Below, in pieces: positions 7,718-15,153 of a stretch of DNA of 35,495 nt; the first letter of the stretch is position 1; each line of letters opens with the position of its first letter. The notes beneath the pieces are model-generated. The model searched no databases. It saw only the letters and a program-made list of their open reading frames with translations, and was not told the origin of the DNA. Where the stretch lies: positions 1 through 35,495 of the forward strand of contig NZ_JAJGSX010000063.1 of NCBI RefSeq assembly GCF_021245725.1, in the 5' to 3' direction. Both the position numbers and the translations under genes were made by a program. The stretch comes from Pseudonocardia sp. TRM90224. GTDB lineage: Bacteria; Actinomycetota; Actinomycetes; Mycobacteriales; Pseudonocardiaceae.

Positions 7718-9589
7718 TCAGCGGGACGCCCACTCCTTGGTGGGGACGTATTGGGCGACGTTGTCCATGCGCCGCTGGACGGCGGAGATCTCGCGGACGG
7801 CCTGGGCGATCACGCTGCGGTCGATCGAGGACATCCGGCTCATGGTGATCAGGTCGGACGGCCGGTCGCCGACCGCGTGCTGCATCAGCTGGTAGCGCAG
7901 CCGCAGCCGCTGCAGCACCCCGAACACCTCGATGAGGGTGCCGGCCTGCTCGTCCGGCAGCATCGCCGAACCCGCCGCCGCGCGCAGCCGCTCGACGGTG
8001 GGCAGCGCGGCCGAGCCCACGCTCAGAGCGGCCCAGCGGGCGATGTTGACGACGGGCACGAGCGCATGCGCCTTGATGTCGAACGTGTCGGGCCGGCGGC
8101 TCAGGATGTGCCGCATCGACCGCAGCTTCGCGCGTTTCGACAACGACTCCTGCAGCAGCAACCGCATGGTCCCGGGGTGCCGGCGCAGGTCGCCGAAGAC
8201 CTGCGTGACGGCCGGCAGGCCGGGGTCGCCGTGGATCGGGCGCCCGTCCACCAGCAGCGACGTCATCATCGCGCCGTTGTGCGCCTCGGGCGCGGCCATC
8301 CACTCCCGGCCGGCCGCGCGCCACTCGTCGTTGGTGCGGGCGAAGAGGGCATGGCGGGCCGTGGCGCCGTGGTCGTCGGCGCTCAGCCCGGCCTGCGCCA
8401 GCACATCGTAGACCTCGCCGAACGCCGCCCGGTAGCCGGCGATCCCGTCCTCGGGGACGGGCCCGTCGAACGCGGCCGCGGAGTCGACGTCGGAGCTCAG
8501 CACGGCCTCGCGCCGCCCGTTGCTGCCCAGCGACAGCCACGTGAAGGCGTCGACCGACAGCTCGGGGTGCCGGGCGAAGACGAACCCGAGCGCCCGCCTG
8601 ACCAGCGTGTCGACGACCGATGAGTACACGGCGATCACCCGGCCGGACGCGAGGCCGTTGGAGAGCAGGTCGTCGAGCATCGTCGGGATGTCGGTGGCGT
8701 GGCAGGCCAGGTCCTCGACGGTTGCGGCCCGGCGCAGCTGCTCGTGCACGGACATCCCCGCCGCCGTCGGCGAGACGGCGAAGTCGCGCGGGGCGACGAC
8801 CCCGCGCAGCTCCCCGTCGCGGTCGGTGACCAGCAGGAACTCGGCGTCGCGGTCGAGGATCAGCATGTGCGCCTCGGCCGCGGAGTCGCCCAGCACGGCG
8901 ACGGGCGCCGACGTGTCGACGATCGAGCGCACGGGCGAGCCGGGTTGGTCGGCGCCCAGCAGCACCCGGGTGCGCAGCACGGCGTCGGTGACCAGCCCGA
9001 ACCGGCCGTCGCCCAGTGGCACCGCGGCCGGTCCGCCGTCCGCGGTCATGCGTCGCGCGACCTCGCCGATCGGCAGGTCCGGATCGACGACGAGCGGCGG
9101 CCGCACGATCAGGTCGTCGACCAGCATGTACGTCGGAGCGGCGGCGGCCGGCACCCGGCGGCGGGCCGAGGAAACCATCTCCGCCAGGAACCGCGCTCCG
9201 CGGCTCGACGTGAAGACGGGCGCGGCCAGCGCGGCCGGGATGCGCGCCACGAGGACCGCGCCGGCGGCGACGGCCCGTGGCCCGATCGAGCGTTCCGTCA
9301 GCATCGCGGAGAAGCCGAACATGCCGCCGGGGGAGACGACCTCGTCCGGCCCTTCCAGACGCGTGTCGGCGTTGTTCCACAGCTGCACGTGCCCCTCGAT
9401 CACGACGAACACCTCGACGGTCGGGTCGCGGAACGCGTCGAGCACGAGCTCGCCCTCGGCGAACCGCTCCAGGACGGAGCCCTCCGCGATGGCGTCGAGC
9501 GCAGTGGCGCCGACGGAGTCGAAGGGTGGGTGCCTCGCGAGGAACGCGGCGAGCTCGACCGCACCGCCGGTCGCTTCCATGCGCAGCAT
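7718..9589 (-). CDS. CNB-CBS-DUF294 nucleotidyltransferase-like signalling protein
   Basis: A 623-residue cytosolic protein with a known domain order. First comes a cyclic-nucleotide-binding-like domain (about 15-130), then two CBS domains (about 155-285). A GlnD-like nucleotidyltransferase follows (about 310-480, motif SLGSNGRREAVLSSDVDSA), then a C-terminal DUF294 substrate-binding helical region. The nucleotidyltransferase keeps G-S, R-x-E and D-x-D. In the CNB domain the phosphate-binding cassette reads GGMFGFSAMLTERS: the glutamate that contacts the ribose in true cAMP binders is replaced by Phe, so it may not bind cAMP. The role is unknown; related proteins are thought to modify or sense nucleotides. 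It is convergent with the binding protein and stands alone. Start at 9589 or 9580. Confidence 0.85.
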   Translation of the reverse strand: MLRMEATGGAVELAAFLARHPPFDSVGATALDAIAEGSVLERFAEGELVLDAFRDPTVEVFVVIEGHVQLWNNADTRLEGPDEVVSPGGMFGFSAMLTERSIGPRAVAAGAVLVARIPAALAAPVFTSSRGARFLAEMVSSARRRVPAAAAPTYMLVDDLIVRPPLVVDPDLPIGEVARRMTADGGPAAVPLGDGRFGLVTDAVLRTRVLLGADQPGSPVRSIVDTSAPVAVLGDSAAEAHMLILDRDAEFLLVTDRDGELRGVVAPRDFAVSPTAAGMSVHEQLRRAATVEDLACHATDIPTMLDDLLSNGLASGRVIAVYSSVVDTLVRRALGFVFARHPELSVDAFTWLSLGSNGRREAVLSSDVDSAAAFDGPVPEDGIAGYRAAFGEVYDVLAQAGLSADDHGATARHALFARTNDEWRAAGREWMAAPEAHNGAMMTSLLVDGRPIHGDPGLPAVTQVFGDLRRHPGTMRLLLQESLSKRAKLRSMRHILSRRPDTFDIKAHALVPVVNIARWAALSVGSAALPTVERLRAAAGSAMLPDEQAGTLIEVFGVLQRLRLRYQLMQHAVGDRPSDLITMSRMSSIDRSVIAQAVREISAVQRRMDNVAQYVPTKEWASR

Positions 9590-9719
9590 GCTGCCACAGC
9601 GACCGGCCCGTCACGCCGCCTTTCGCGGCAGCCCCGGCGGGTTGACCTGCGACGTCGTCAACCCCTCGTTGCGGCGCCGTGCCGGCCGCTTCGTTCTGCC
9701 GGTTCCGGTCGAGCAGGAT

Positions 9720-9957
9720 CTGCTCCTGGTCGGTCCCGGCGCTGACGCCGATGGTGAGGCCCGCGACGGCGCCTGCGCCTGGGTCGGCGCCGTGCTGTGG
9801 CGGGAGTACGACGGGGGTGACCACGTGATCGTCACCGGCCGCGTGCGGGAGCTCGGCGCCGACCCCGGCCGCCTCCCCGCTGCTGTTCCACCGCGGTGGT
9901 TACGGTCTTGCCGAGCCGGTGGTGCCGGAGCCGAGGAGAGGTGGACGGCGTGGGTGA
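9720..9957 (+). pseudogene. Remnant of a flavin-reductase-domain gene, frameshifted
   Basis: One forward frame gives ACAWVGAVLWREYDGGDHVI followed by VTGRVRELGADPG (about 9768-9869). After the C-run at 9875-9878 the next frame continues SPLLFHRGGYGLAEPVVPEP and stops at 9955-9957. Together these match the C-terminal third of flavin-reductase-like FMN proteins, which typically read GGDH-x-I-x-x-GRV...PLLFHRGRY. The N-terminal two thirds are not recognisable. The frame change equals one extra base in a C-run, so a sequencing error is possible, but the missing N terminus argues for true decay. The remnant's stop overlaps the GTG start of the FMN reductase, a relic of a two-gene operon. Confidence 0.6.
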
Positions 9958-10498
9958 GCCGCACGTGCTGGGTGTCGTCGCTGGACCGGAACCCGGCGGC
10001 CGGACCGCCGCCGCCGTCGCCGGTGTGCTGGCCGGCGCCGAGCGAGCCGGCGCGAGCACATCGCTGCTGGAGCTGTCGCAGGTGGACGCCGACGCCGTGA
10101 TCGCGCAGTTCGCCGCGGCCGACGCCGTCGTGTTCGGCAGCCCCGTCTACCGCGCGACCTACAGCGCGCTGCTCAAGGACCTGCTCGAACGGACCGAGCG
10201 CGGCAAGTGGGGCGAGACCACCGCGCCGCTGCAGGGCACCGCGGCGGCCACGGTCCTGACCGGCGCCAGCGGGCACCACTACCTCGCGCTCGGGCACCTG
10301 CGCGACGTGCTCGCCGGCTTCTTCGCGGTGCAGGTGCTATCCCCGGGCCTCTACCTCGATCACGGCGGCTACGTCGACCGGTCGACCCTCATCGAGGCGA
10401 GTGCCGCGCTCGCGGCCGCGCACGGCGCCGCGCTGCGCGACCTGGCGGCGGCGATCGCCGCGTCGCCCGCGTTGCAGGGGATCACACCGCAAATTTGA
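9950..10498 (+). CDS. NADPH-dependent FMN reductase (SsuE/MsuE-like flavodoxin fold)
   Basis: A 182-residue cytosolic protein of the NADPH-dependent FMN reductase family. It opens LGVVAGPEPGGRTAAAV, where the phosphate-binding loop would be, though the usual GSxRxxS is altered. It then has AVVFGSPVYRATYSALLKDL (about 62-81), the core family signature, and LTGASGHHYLALGHLRDVL. It reduces free FMN for a partner monooxygenase. I chose GTG 9950 because AGGAGAGG lies about nine bases upstream and because it overlaps the stop of the decayed flavin-reductase gene. A GTG at 9941 is the alternative. No intact partner oxygenase is adjacent; the ABC transporter downstream may be unrelated or supply a sulfur compound. 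Confidence 0.8.
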   Translation: MGEPHVLGVVAGPEPGGRTAAAVAGVLAGAERAGASTSLLELSQVDADAVIAQFAAADAVVFGSPVYRATYSALLKDLLERTERGKWGETTAPLQGTAAATVLTGASGHHYLALGHLRDVLAGFFAVQVLSPGLYLDHGGYVDRSTLIEASAALAAAHGAALRDLAAAIAASPALQGITPQI

Positions 10499-10525
10499 CG
10501 CAGATTGATGTCGCAAGGATGAAAT

Positions 10526-10539
10526 GCCGACCGGTCGGC
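10526..10539. promoter_or_regulatory. 14-bp perfect palindrome upstream of the ABC transporter
   Basis: GCCGACCGGTCGGC is a perfect palindrome 88 bases before the binding-protein start, in the only gap ahead of the transporter operon. It could be an operator. No adjacent regulator gene points to its binder. Confidence 0.35.
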
Positions 10540-10627
10540 GTAGACGTGAGAGCATTCGTCCCCACGTCAACCGGATCTGTTGATCGCTGCGGTTCGCGCC
10601 ACAATCCGCCAGTCGAAGGAGAAGTCC

Positions 10628-11386
10628 GTGCGTCGCACGTTCCTCGCCGCAGCCGCCGCGCTGCTGGCCGCCATCACGATCGTCGGCTGCAGCAGCGGAT
10701 CCGACTCCACCACCCTGCGGGTGGGGACGGAGGGCACCTACAGCCCGTTCAGCTTCCAGGGTCCCGACGGCAAGCTCACCGGTTACGACGTCGAGGTCGC
10801 CCAGGCCGTCGGCGCGAAGCTCGGCAAGACCGTCGAGTTCGTGCAGACCCCGTGGGACTCGATCTTCGCGGGGCTCGAGGCGAAGCGCTTCGACCTGGTC
10901 GGGAACCAGGTGACGATCACCGACGAGCGCAAGGCCAAGTACGACCTCTCCGAGGCCTACACCGTGTCCGAGGGCGTGATCGTCACGCGCGCCGACAACA
11001 CCGACATCAAGGGCCTCGCCGACCTGCGTGGCAAGACCACCGCGCAGTCCGCCACCAGCAACTGGGCCGAGGTCGCCAAGGGCGCCGGCGCGAACGTCGA
11101 GGCCGTCGAGGGCTTCGTGCAGGCCGTGCGGCTGCTCAAGGACCGCCGCGTCGACGCGACCGTGAACGACACGCTGGCCGTCGGGGAGTACCTGAAGTCG
11201 ACCAACAACGATCCCGACCTGAAGATCGTTGCGAAGACCGGTGACACCAGCGAGCAGGCGTTCGCCGCGCGCAAGGACAGCGGCCTGATCGCCGACGTCA
11301 ACAAGGCGCTGGACGAGCTGCGGGCCGACGGCACGCTCAAGCAGATCTCGGACAAGTACTTCGGCACCGATGTGAGCGGCCAGTAG
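10628..11386 (+). CDS. Polar amino-acid ABC transporter, substrate-binding lipoprotein (cystine-like)
   Basis: A 252-residue lipoprotein. The signal peptide MRRTFLAAAAALLAAITIVGC (written with GTG as Met) ends in lipobox IVGC. Family-3 binding marks follow: LRVGTEGTYSPFSFQ, GKLTGYDVEVAQAVGAKLG and the WDSIFAGLEAKRFDLVGNQV hinge. The wording of these motifs is closest to cystine-binding proteins (FliY/TcyJ type). The GTG start is favoured by GAAGGAGAA seven bases upstream and by the signal peptide. The stop is followed directly by the permease ATG with no gap, and the ATPase follows by overlap, so this is one three-gene transport operon. Confidence 0.9.
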   Translation: MRRTFLAAAAALLAAITIVGCSSGSDSTTLRVGTEGTYSPFSFQGPDGKLTGYDVEVAQAVGAKLGKTVEFVQTPWDSIFAGLEAKRFDLVGNQVTITDERKAKYDLSEAYTVSEGVIVTRADNTDIKGLADLRGKTTAQSATSNWAEVAKGAGANVEAVEGFVQAVRLLKDRRVDATVNDTLAVGEYLKSTNNDPDLKIVAKTGDTSEQAFAARKDSGLIADVNKALDELRADGTLKQISDKYFGTDVSGQ

Positions 11387-12055
11387 ATGGATCCCGCCAC
11401 GTGGGCGCTGATCTGGCGCAACCTCTGGCCGATGCTGGTCGCCACGGTCACCCAGACCATCCCGCTCACGGCGATCAGCTTCGTGTTCGGGCTCGTCGTC
11501 GCCCTGCTGGTGGCGTTGGCCCGGATCTCGAAGACAGGCCCGCTCTCGGCGCTGGCCCGCGGGTACATCTCCGTCATCCGCGGCACGCCGCTGCTCGTCC
11601 AGCTGTTCATCGTGTTCTACGCGTTGCCGCAGTTCAACATCGTGATCGACCCGTTCCCGGCGGCCGTGATCGCGTTCAGCCTGAACGTCGGCGGCTACGC
11701 GGCGGAGGTGATCAGGGCGGCGATCCTGAGCATCCCGAAGGGGCAGTGGGAGGCGTCGCAGACCATCGGCATGGGGTACGCGACCACCCTGCAGCGGGTG
11801 ATCCTGCCGCAGGCGGCACGGGTGGCGGTGCCGCCGCTCTCCAACACGTTGATCTCGCTGGTCAAGGACACGTCGCTGGCCTCGACGATCCTCGTCACCG
11901 AGCTGCTGCGGGTGGCGCAGCTGGCGGCGGCGCCGACGTTCGACTTCTTCGCGCTCTACGGCGTGGCCGCCGTCTACTACTGGGTGATCTGCGTGATCCT
12001 CTCGTTCGGGCAGAGCCGGTTGGAGACCCGACTGGAGAGGTACGTGGCTCGATGA
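11387..12055 (+). CDS. Polar amino-acid ABC transporter, membrane permease
   Basis: A 222-residue inner-membrane protein of the HisM/TcyL type with about five helices. It contains the family region YISVIRGTPLLVQLFIVFYA near residues 60-80. The EAA loop EASQTIGMGYATTLQRVILPQA (about 121-142), which docks on the ATPase, is clear. Its TGA overlaps the ATG of the ATPase gene (ATGA). A single permease gene means it works as a homodimer. Confidence 0.9.
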   Translation: MDPATWALIWRNLWPMLVATVTQTIPLTAISFVFGLVVALLVALARISKTGPLSALARGYISVIRGTPLLVQLFIVFYALPQFNIVIDPFPAAVIAFSLNVGGYAAEVIRAAILSIPKGQWEASQTIGMGYATTLQRVILPQAARVAVPPLSNTLISLVKDTSLASTILVTELLRVAQLAAAPTFDFFALYGVAAVYYWVICVILSFGQSRLETRLERYVAR

Positions 12056-12822
12056 CCGCCGAGACCGACGTGACCGACCTGCTGACCGTGCGTGGGGTGC
12101 GCAAGGCGTTCGGTGATCACGAGGTGCTGCGCGACATCTCGTTCGAGGTGCCGAAGGGCACCGTGACGGCCGTGATCGGGCCGTCCGGATCAGGCAAGAC
12201 GACCGTGCTGCGCACGCTCAACGCGCTCGACAAGGCCGACGCCGGCGTGATCGGTATCGGCGACCTCACGGTCGATTTCGCCGAGCCCGTCGACCGCGCG
12301 ACGCTGGCCCGCTTCCGCGCCCAGAGCGGCATGGTGTTCCAGGCCCACAACCTGTTCCCGCACATGACGGTGCTGCAGAACATCATCGAAGGCCCGGTGA
12401 TCGTGCAGAAGCGGCCGAAGGCCGAGGCGCTCAGCGCCGCGCGGAAGCTGCTGGAGCAGGTGGGGCTGGAGGAGAAGGCCGACCAGTACCCGTACCAGCT
12501 CTCCGGCGGCCAGCAGCAACGCGTCGGGATCGCCCGTGCGCTCGCGCTCGAACCGCAGCTGATGCTCTTCGACGAGCCCACGTCGGCCCTGGATCCGGAG
12601 CTCGTCGGCGACGTGCTGAGCGTGATCAAGGACCTGGCCGCGGGCGGCTGGACGATGGTGATCGTCACCCACGAGATCCGCTTCGCCCAGCAGGTCGCCG
12701 ACCAGGTGCTGTTCATCGACGGCGGCGTGGTGCTGGAAGCGGGGCCGCCGGAGCAGGTGATCGGCGAGCCGACGCAGGCCCGCACCCGCCAGTTCCTGAA
12801 GCGGATCCTGGACCCGATCTAG
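12052..12822 (+). CDS. Polar amino-acid ABC transporter, ATP-binding protein
   Basis: A 256-residue ATPase. Walker A is GPSGSGKTT (about 43-51), the Q-loop is MVFQAHNLFPHMTV, the signature is LSGGQQQR, Walker B is LMLFDEPTSALDPE and the switch His is in VTHEIRF. All catalytic elements are intact. The wording (HNLFPHMTV, ALDPELVGDVL) is that of GlnQ/TcyN amino-acid transporters. Length is normal for the family. It ends the operon, and after it comes the repeat array at 12843-13041. Confidence 0.95.
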   Translation: MTAETDVTDLLTVRGVRKAFGDHEVLRDISFEVPKGTVTAVIGPSGSGKTTVLRTLNALDKADAGVIGIGDLTVDFAEPVDRATLARFRAQSGMVFQAHNLFPHMTVLQNIIEGPVIVQKRPKAEALSAARKLLEQVGLEEKADQYPYQLSGGQQQRVGIARALALEPQLMLFDEPTSALDPELVGDVLSVIKDLAAGGWTMVIVTHEIRFAQQVADQVLFIDGGVVLEAGPPEQVIGEPTQARTRQFLKRILDPI

Positions 12823-12842
12823 CCGAGCGGGCGCGCCCCGCG

Positions 12843-13041
12843 CGAGTCGGGTGAGTCGTCACTTCCAGCACGGTGAGTCGTCACTTCCAGCACGGTGAGT
12901 CGACACCTCCGGCACGGTGTGTCGACACCTCCGGCACGGCGAGTCCCACGTTTCGGCGGGCGAGTCCCGCGTTTCGGAGCGGTGAGTTGCGCGTTTCGGC
13001 ACGGTGAGTCGACATCTCCCGCACGGCCAGGTCCACGTTCC
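12843..13041. repeat. Second GAGTC tandem array, opposite orientation
   Basis: About nine copies of a 21/22-bp unit such as GGTGAGTCGTCACTTCCAGC, related to the array at 168-483 but reversed. The first two units are identical; the next carry CGACACCTCCGGC and later CCCACGTTTCGGC, the same two sub-types as in the first array. It fills the gap between the convergent ATPase and WD40 genes. Confidence 0.9.
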
Positions 13042-13056
13042 GGACCGCCGTGCGGG

Positions 13057-14598
13057 TCACGGACTGCTGCTCACGTCCCACAGGTGCACCGCGCTGCCGC
13101 GGCCGCCGGGAGTCCATCCGTCCGGTATCTGAACCCACGGCCGCCCGGCGCAGACGGCGAGGGTGCGGCTGTCCGGGCTGAAGGAGATGCCGCAGGGGTC
13201 CGGGATGTCCTGTTCGCGGATCAGTCGGCGATCGGCCACGTTCCACAGGCGAGCTGCCGTGTCGCCCGCGCTCGCCAACAGCCGCCCGTCCGGGCTGAAG
13301 GCGATTCGCACGATGCTGTCGACCGCGTTGGCGTGTCCGGGCAGCGGCTCGCCGATCTGGCGGTGGCTCGTCGAGTCCCACAGCCGGATGGTCCGGTCCG
13401 CGCTCGCCGTTGCGATCGTGCGCCCGTCAGGGCTGAACACGATGTCGACGACCGGGGCCGTGTGCCCCTCCAGCGGGGCTCCGATCTGCTGTCGGCTCTC
13501 GGCGTCCCACACGTGCACGGGGTAGCGGTCTTCGATGTCGAAGTGGATGTGGTTCCGGAAATCGCTCGTCCGGGTCGTGCCGCCGGCGGCGGCCGTGCGC
13601 CCGTCCGGGCTGACGGCCAGCGCGAAGATCGTGTTGTCCATGACCTGGTGCCCTTCGACCAGCCCGGTCGGGGTGATGGGCTCGCCGATCTGCTGATGGC
13701 TGCCCACGTCCCAGAGCCGGAGCGACGGGCCGGCCCCGGTCACGATCGTGCGCCCGTCCGGACTGAACACCGGGCGGGCGGTCTCTCCCAGCCAATCGGG
13801 ATCCATCGGCGTCCCGATCTCCTGGCGCGTCTGCACATCGAAGATGCGGACCCGGCTGTCCAGGTCCTCGGCGGCGATGGTGCGCCCGTCAGGGCTGAAC
13901 CGCATGCTCACCAGCCCCGCATCGTTCATGTCCGCCAGCCCGATGGGACTCTCCAATGGGTGTCGACCGGCGACGTCCCACAGCTGCACCCAGCCGTGCA
14001 GGGTGGCGAGCAGGCGTCCGTCCGGGCTGAAGGCCACGTCCTGCGGCAGCAGCCAGACGCGCAACTCGTGCGGAAAGCGATCACGTGGCTGGATCGCGGT
14101 GACCGTGGCAGCGGCGGCCACGACCACGGCAACGGCCGAGGCGCCGATCCGTGTCATGAGCCGCCGCGTCGGACGCCTCTCGCCGGTGGTTGCAGGTGGT
14201 GCGTGCCACGGCTGCCGGATGACGCAGACCCAGAAGAGGAAGGCCGACGCGAGCGTCGCGCTCGTCGGCGCGACGAGACGATACGGGTCGTGGTCGGGGT
14301 CGAGGTCCTGGGTGATCGCGAAGCGGATCACCTCGGCGACCAGCCACCCGCTCGCCGCACCGACCACGAGCGACAGCGCGATCAGCACCCACCACCGGAC
14401 CGGGTGTCGCGGGATCACTCCGTCCGCCCGCAACAGCACGACCAGCGTCACGATCACGGCGACCGCGCAGAGCAGCACCGGCCGCAACACATCCGTCACA
14501 CTGTGGACGGCCCCGATGTCGAAACCCCGTGCAGCAGTCGCAACCACCGCCAGAGGATGACCGCGCACGGTTTCACCACGATCACACCGCGCTCTCAC
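13057..14598 (-). CDS. Membrane-anchored seven-blade WD40 propeller protein
   Basis: Up to 513 residues. The N-terminal part has four membrane helices (about 36-57, 69-92, 110-127, 148-165). After them come seven WD40 repeats, each with the bacterial FSPDGR-type turn (one is VSPDGR and one FSPDSR) and a following LWD/IFD/VWD. Seven blades make one closed propeller, probably a protein-binding platform. Bacterial WD40 proteins of this kind are often fused to kinases; here the kinase part is absent and membrane helices replace it. The start is uncertain: GTG 14598 overlaps the upstream gene by 17 bases and lacks a clear ribosome site; GTG 14499 is possible and keeps all helices. Confidence 0.8.
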   Translation of the reverse strand: MRARCDRGETVRGHPLAVVATAARGFDIGAVHSVTDVLRPVLLCAVAVIVTLVVLLRADGVIPRHPVRWWVLIALSLVVGAASGWLVAEVIRFAITQDLDPDHDPYRLVAPTSATLASAFLFWVCVIRQPWHAPPATTGERRPTRRLMTRIGASAVAVVVAAAATVTAIQPRDRFPHELRVWLLPQDVAFSPDGRLLATLHGWVQLWDVAGRHPLESPIGLADMNDAGLVSMRFSPDGRTIAAEDLDSRVRIFDVQTRQEIGTPMDPDWLGETARPVFSPDGRTIVTGAGPSLRLWDVGSHQQIGEPITPTGLVEGHQVMDNTIFALAVSPDGRTAAAGGTTRTSDFRNHIHFDIEDRYPVHVWDAESRQQIGAPLEGHTAPVVDIVFSPDGRTIATASADRTIRLWDSTSHRQIGEPLPGHANAVDSIVRIAFSPDGRLLASAGDTAARLWNVADRRLIREQDIPDPCGISFSPDSRTLAVCAGRPWVQIPDGWTPGGRGSAVHLWDVSSSP

Positions 14599-14938
14599 GA
14601 GGCCGCTTGGTCCGCCAACGCTGCACGACGAGCACGATCGCGGCTGCGGCGGCGACGATGGCGACCCACGACAGCACGTCGCGGACGGTGGGGTCGAGGT
14701 CGAGCAGCCTCTTCGTCGCCATCGCGGCGGCCGCCAGCCCCCACGCGATCTTCACGCCTGCGCTGAGCAGGTTGGTGTGCCGATCGCGCACGGGGTCGTC
14801 GTCGACGATCTCGGCGAGGAACGGATGGAGAGCCGGGTCGTCGGATCCGATCTTGAGGATCGCGATCAGGTGCAGCACGCCGTAGAGGACGAGCGCGGCC
14901 GCGGCGACCGCCAGGCCGATCGAGAGCCAGAACTCCAT
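14582..14938 (-). CDS. Small three-helix membrane protein, unknown function
   Basis: A 118-residue membrane protein. The N-terminal helix (about 4-29) is followed by a polar loop with DDPALHPFLAEIVDDDPVRD. A second hydrophobic stretch (about 62-77) and a third (about 88-107) follow, then a basic tail WRTKRPRESAV. I do not recognise a family. It is the first gene of a minus-strand pair with the WD40 protein and overlaps it if the long WD40 start is used, so the two may act together in the membrane. The ATG at 14938 is chosen because the longer frame adds a Cys/Pro/Arg-rich stretch with no helix and no conserved look. Confidence 0.65.
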   Translation of the reverse strand: MEFWLSIGLAVAAAALVLYGVLHLIAILKIGSDDPALHPFLAEIVDDDPVRDRHTNLLSAGVKIAWGLAAAAMATKRLLDLDPTVRDVLSWVAIVAAAAAIVLVVQRWRTKRPRESAV

Positions 14939-15117
14939 GGTGATCGCCTTTCCGAGTGGGCCGATTCGTACTGGCCCAACTGTCCTTCTCGGAGGGGTCG
15001 ACAACATCTGTGGCACGACGGAATTCGCCGTATGTCCTGAGGCAGAGCTGCGCCTGCCGCAGGGTGAGACGGGCATGTCTTGGCGCGCCGGCACACACGT
15101 GGGCCCAGCGGTGAAGC

Positions 15118-15147
15118 GCGACACCACCCCCGCAACCGCACTACTCT
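15118..15147 (+). promoter_or_regulatory. Candidate leaderless promoter of the FHA-cyclase gene
   Basis: GCGACA (15118-15123), an 18-base spacer, TACTCT (15142-15147), then six bases to the GTG start at 15154. The layout fits a housekeeping promoter whose transcript begins at or next to the start codon, which explains the absence of a ribosome site. Confidence 0.4.
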
Positions 15148-15153
15148 CCTCTC

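Noticed and set aside
9611..10297. Minus-strand open frame across the flavin-reductase remnant and FMN reductase
   Set aside because: Low-complexity composition and no motif; the plus-strand FMN reductase is well supported.
10520..10620. Short upstream cysteine-containing leader peptide controlling the ABC transporter
   Set aside because: A frame starting at ATGAAATGC exists but has no early stop and no ribosome site, so it does not look like an attenuator peptide.
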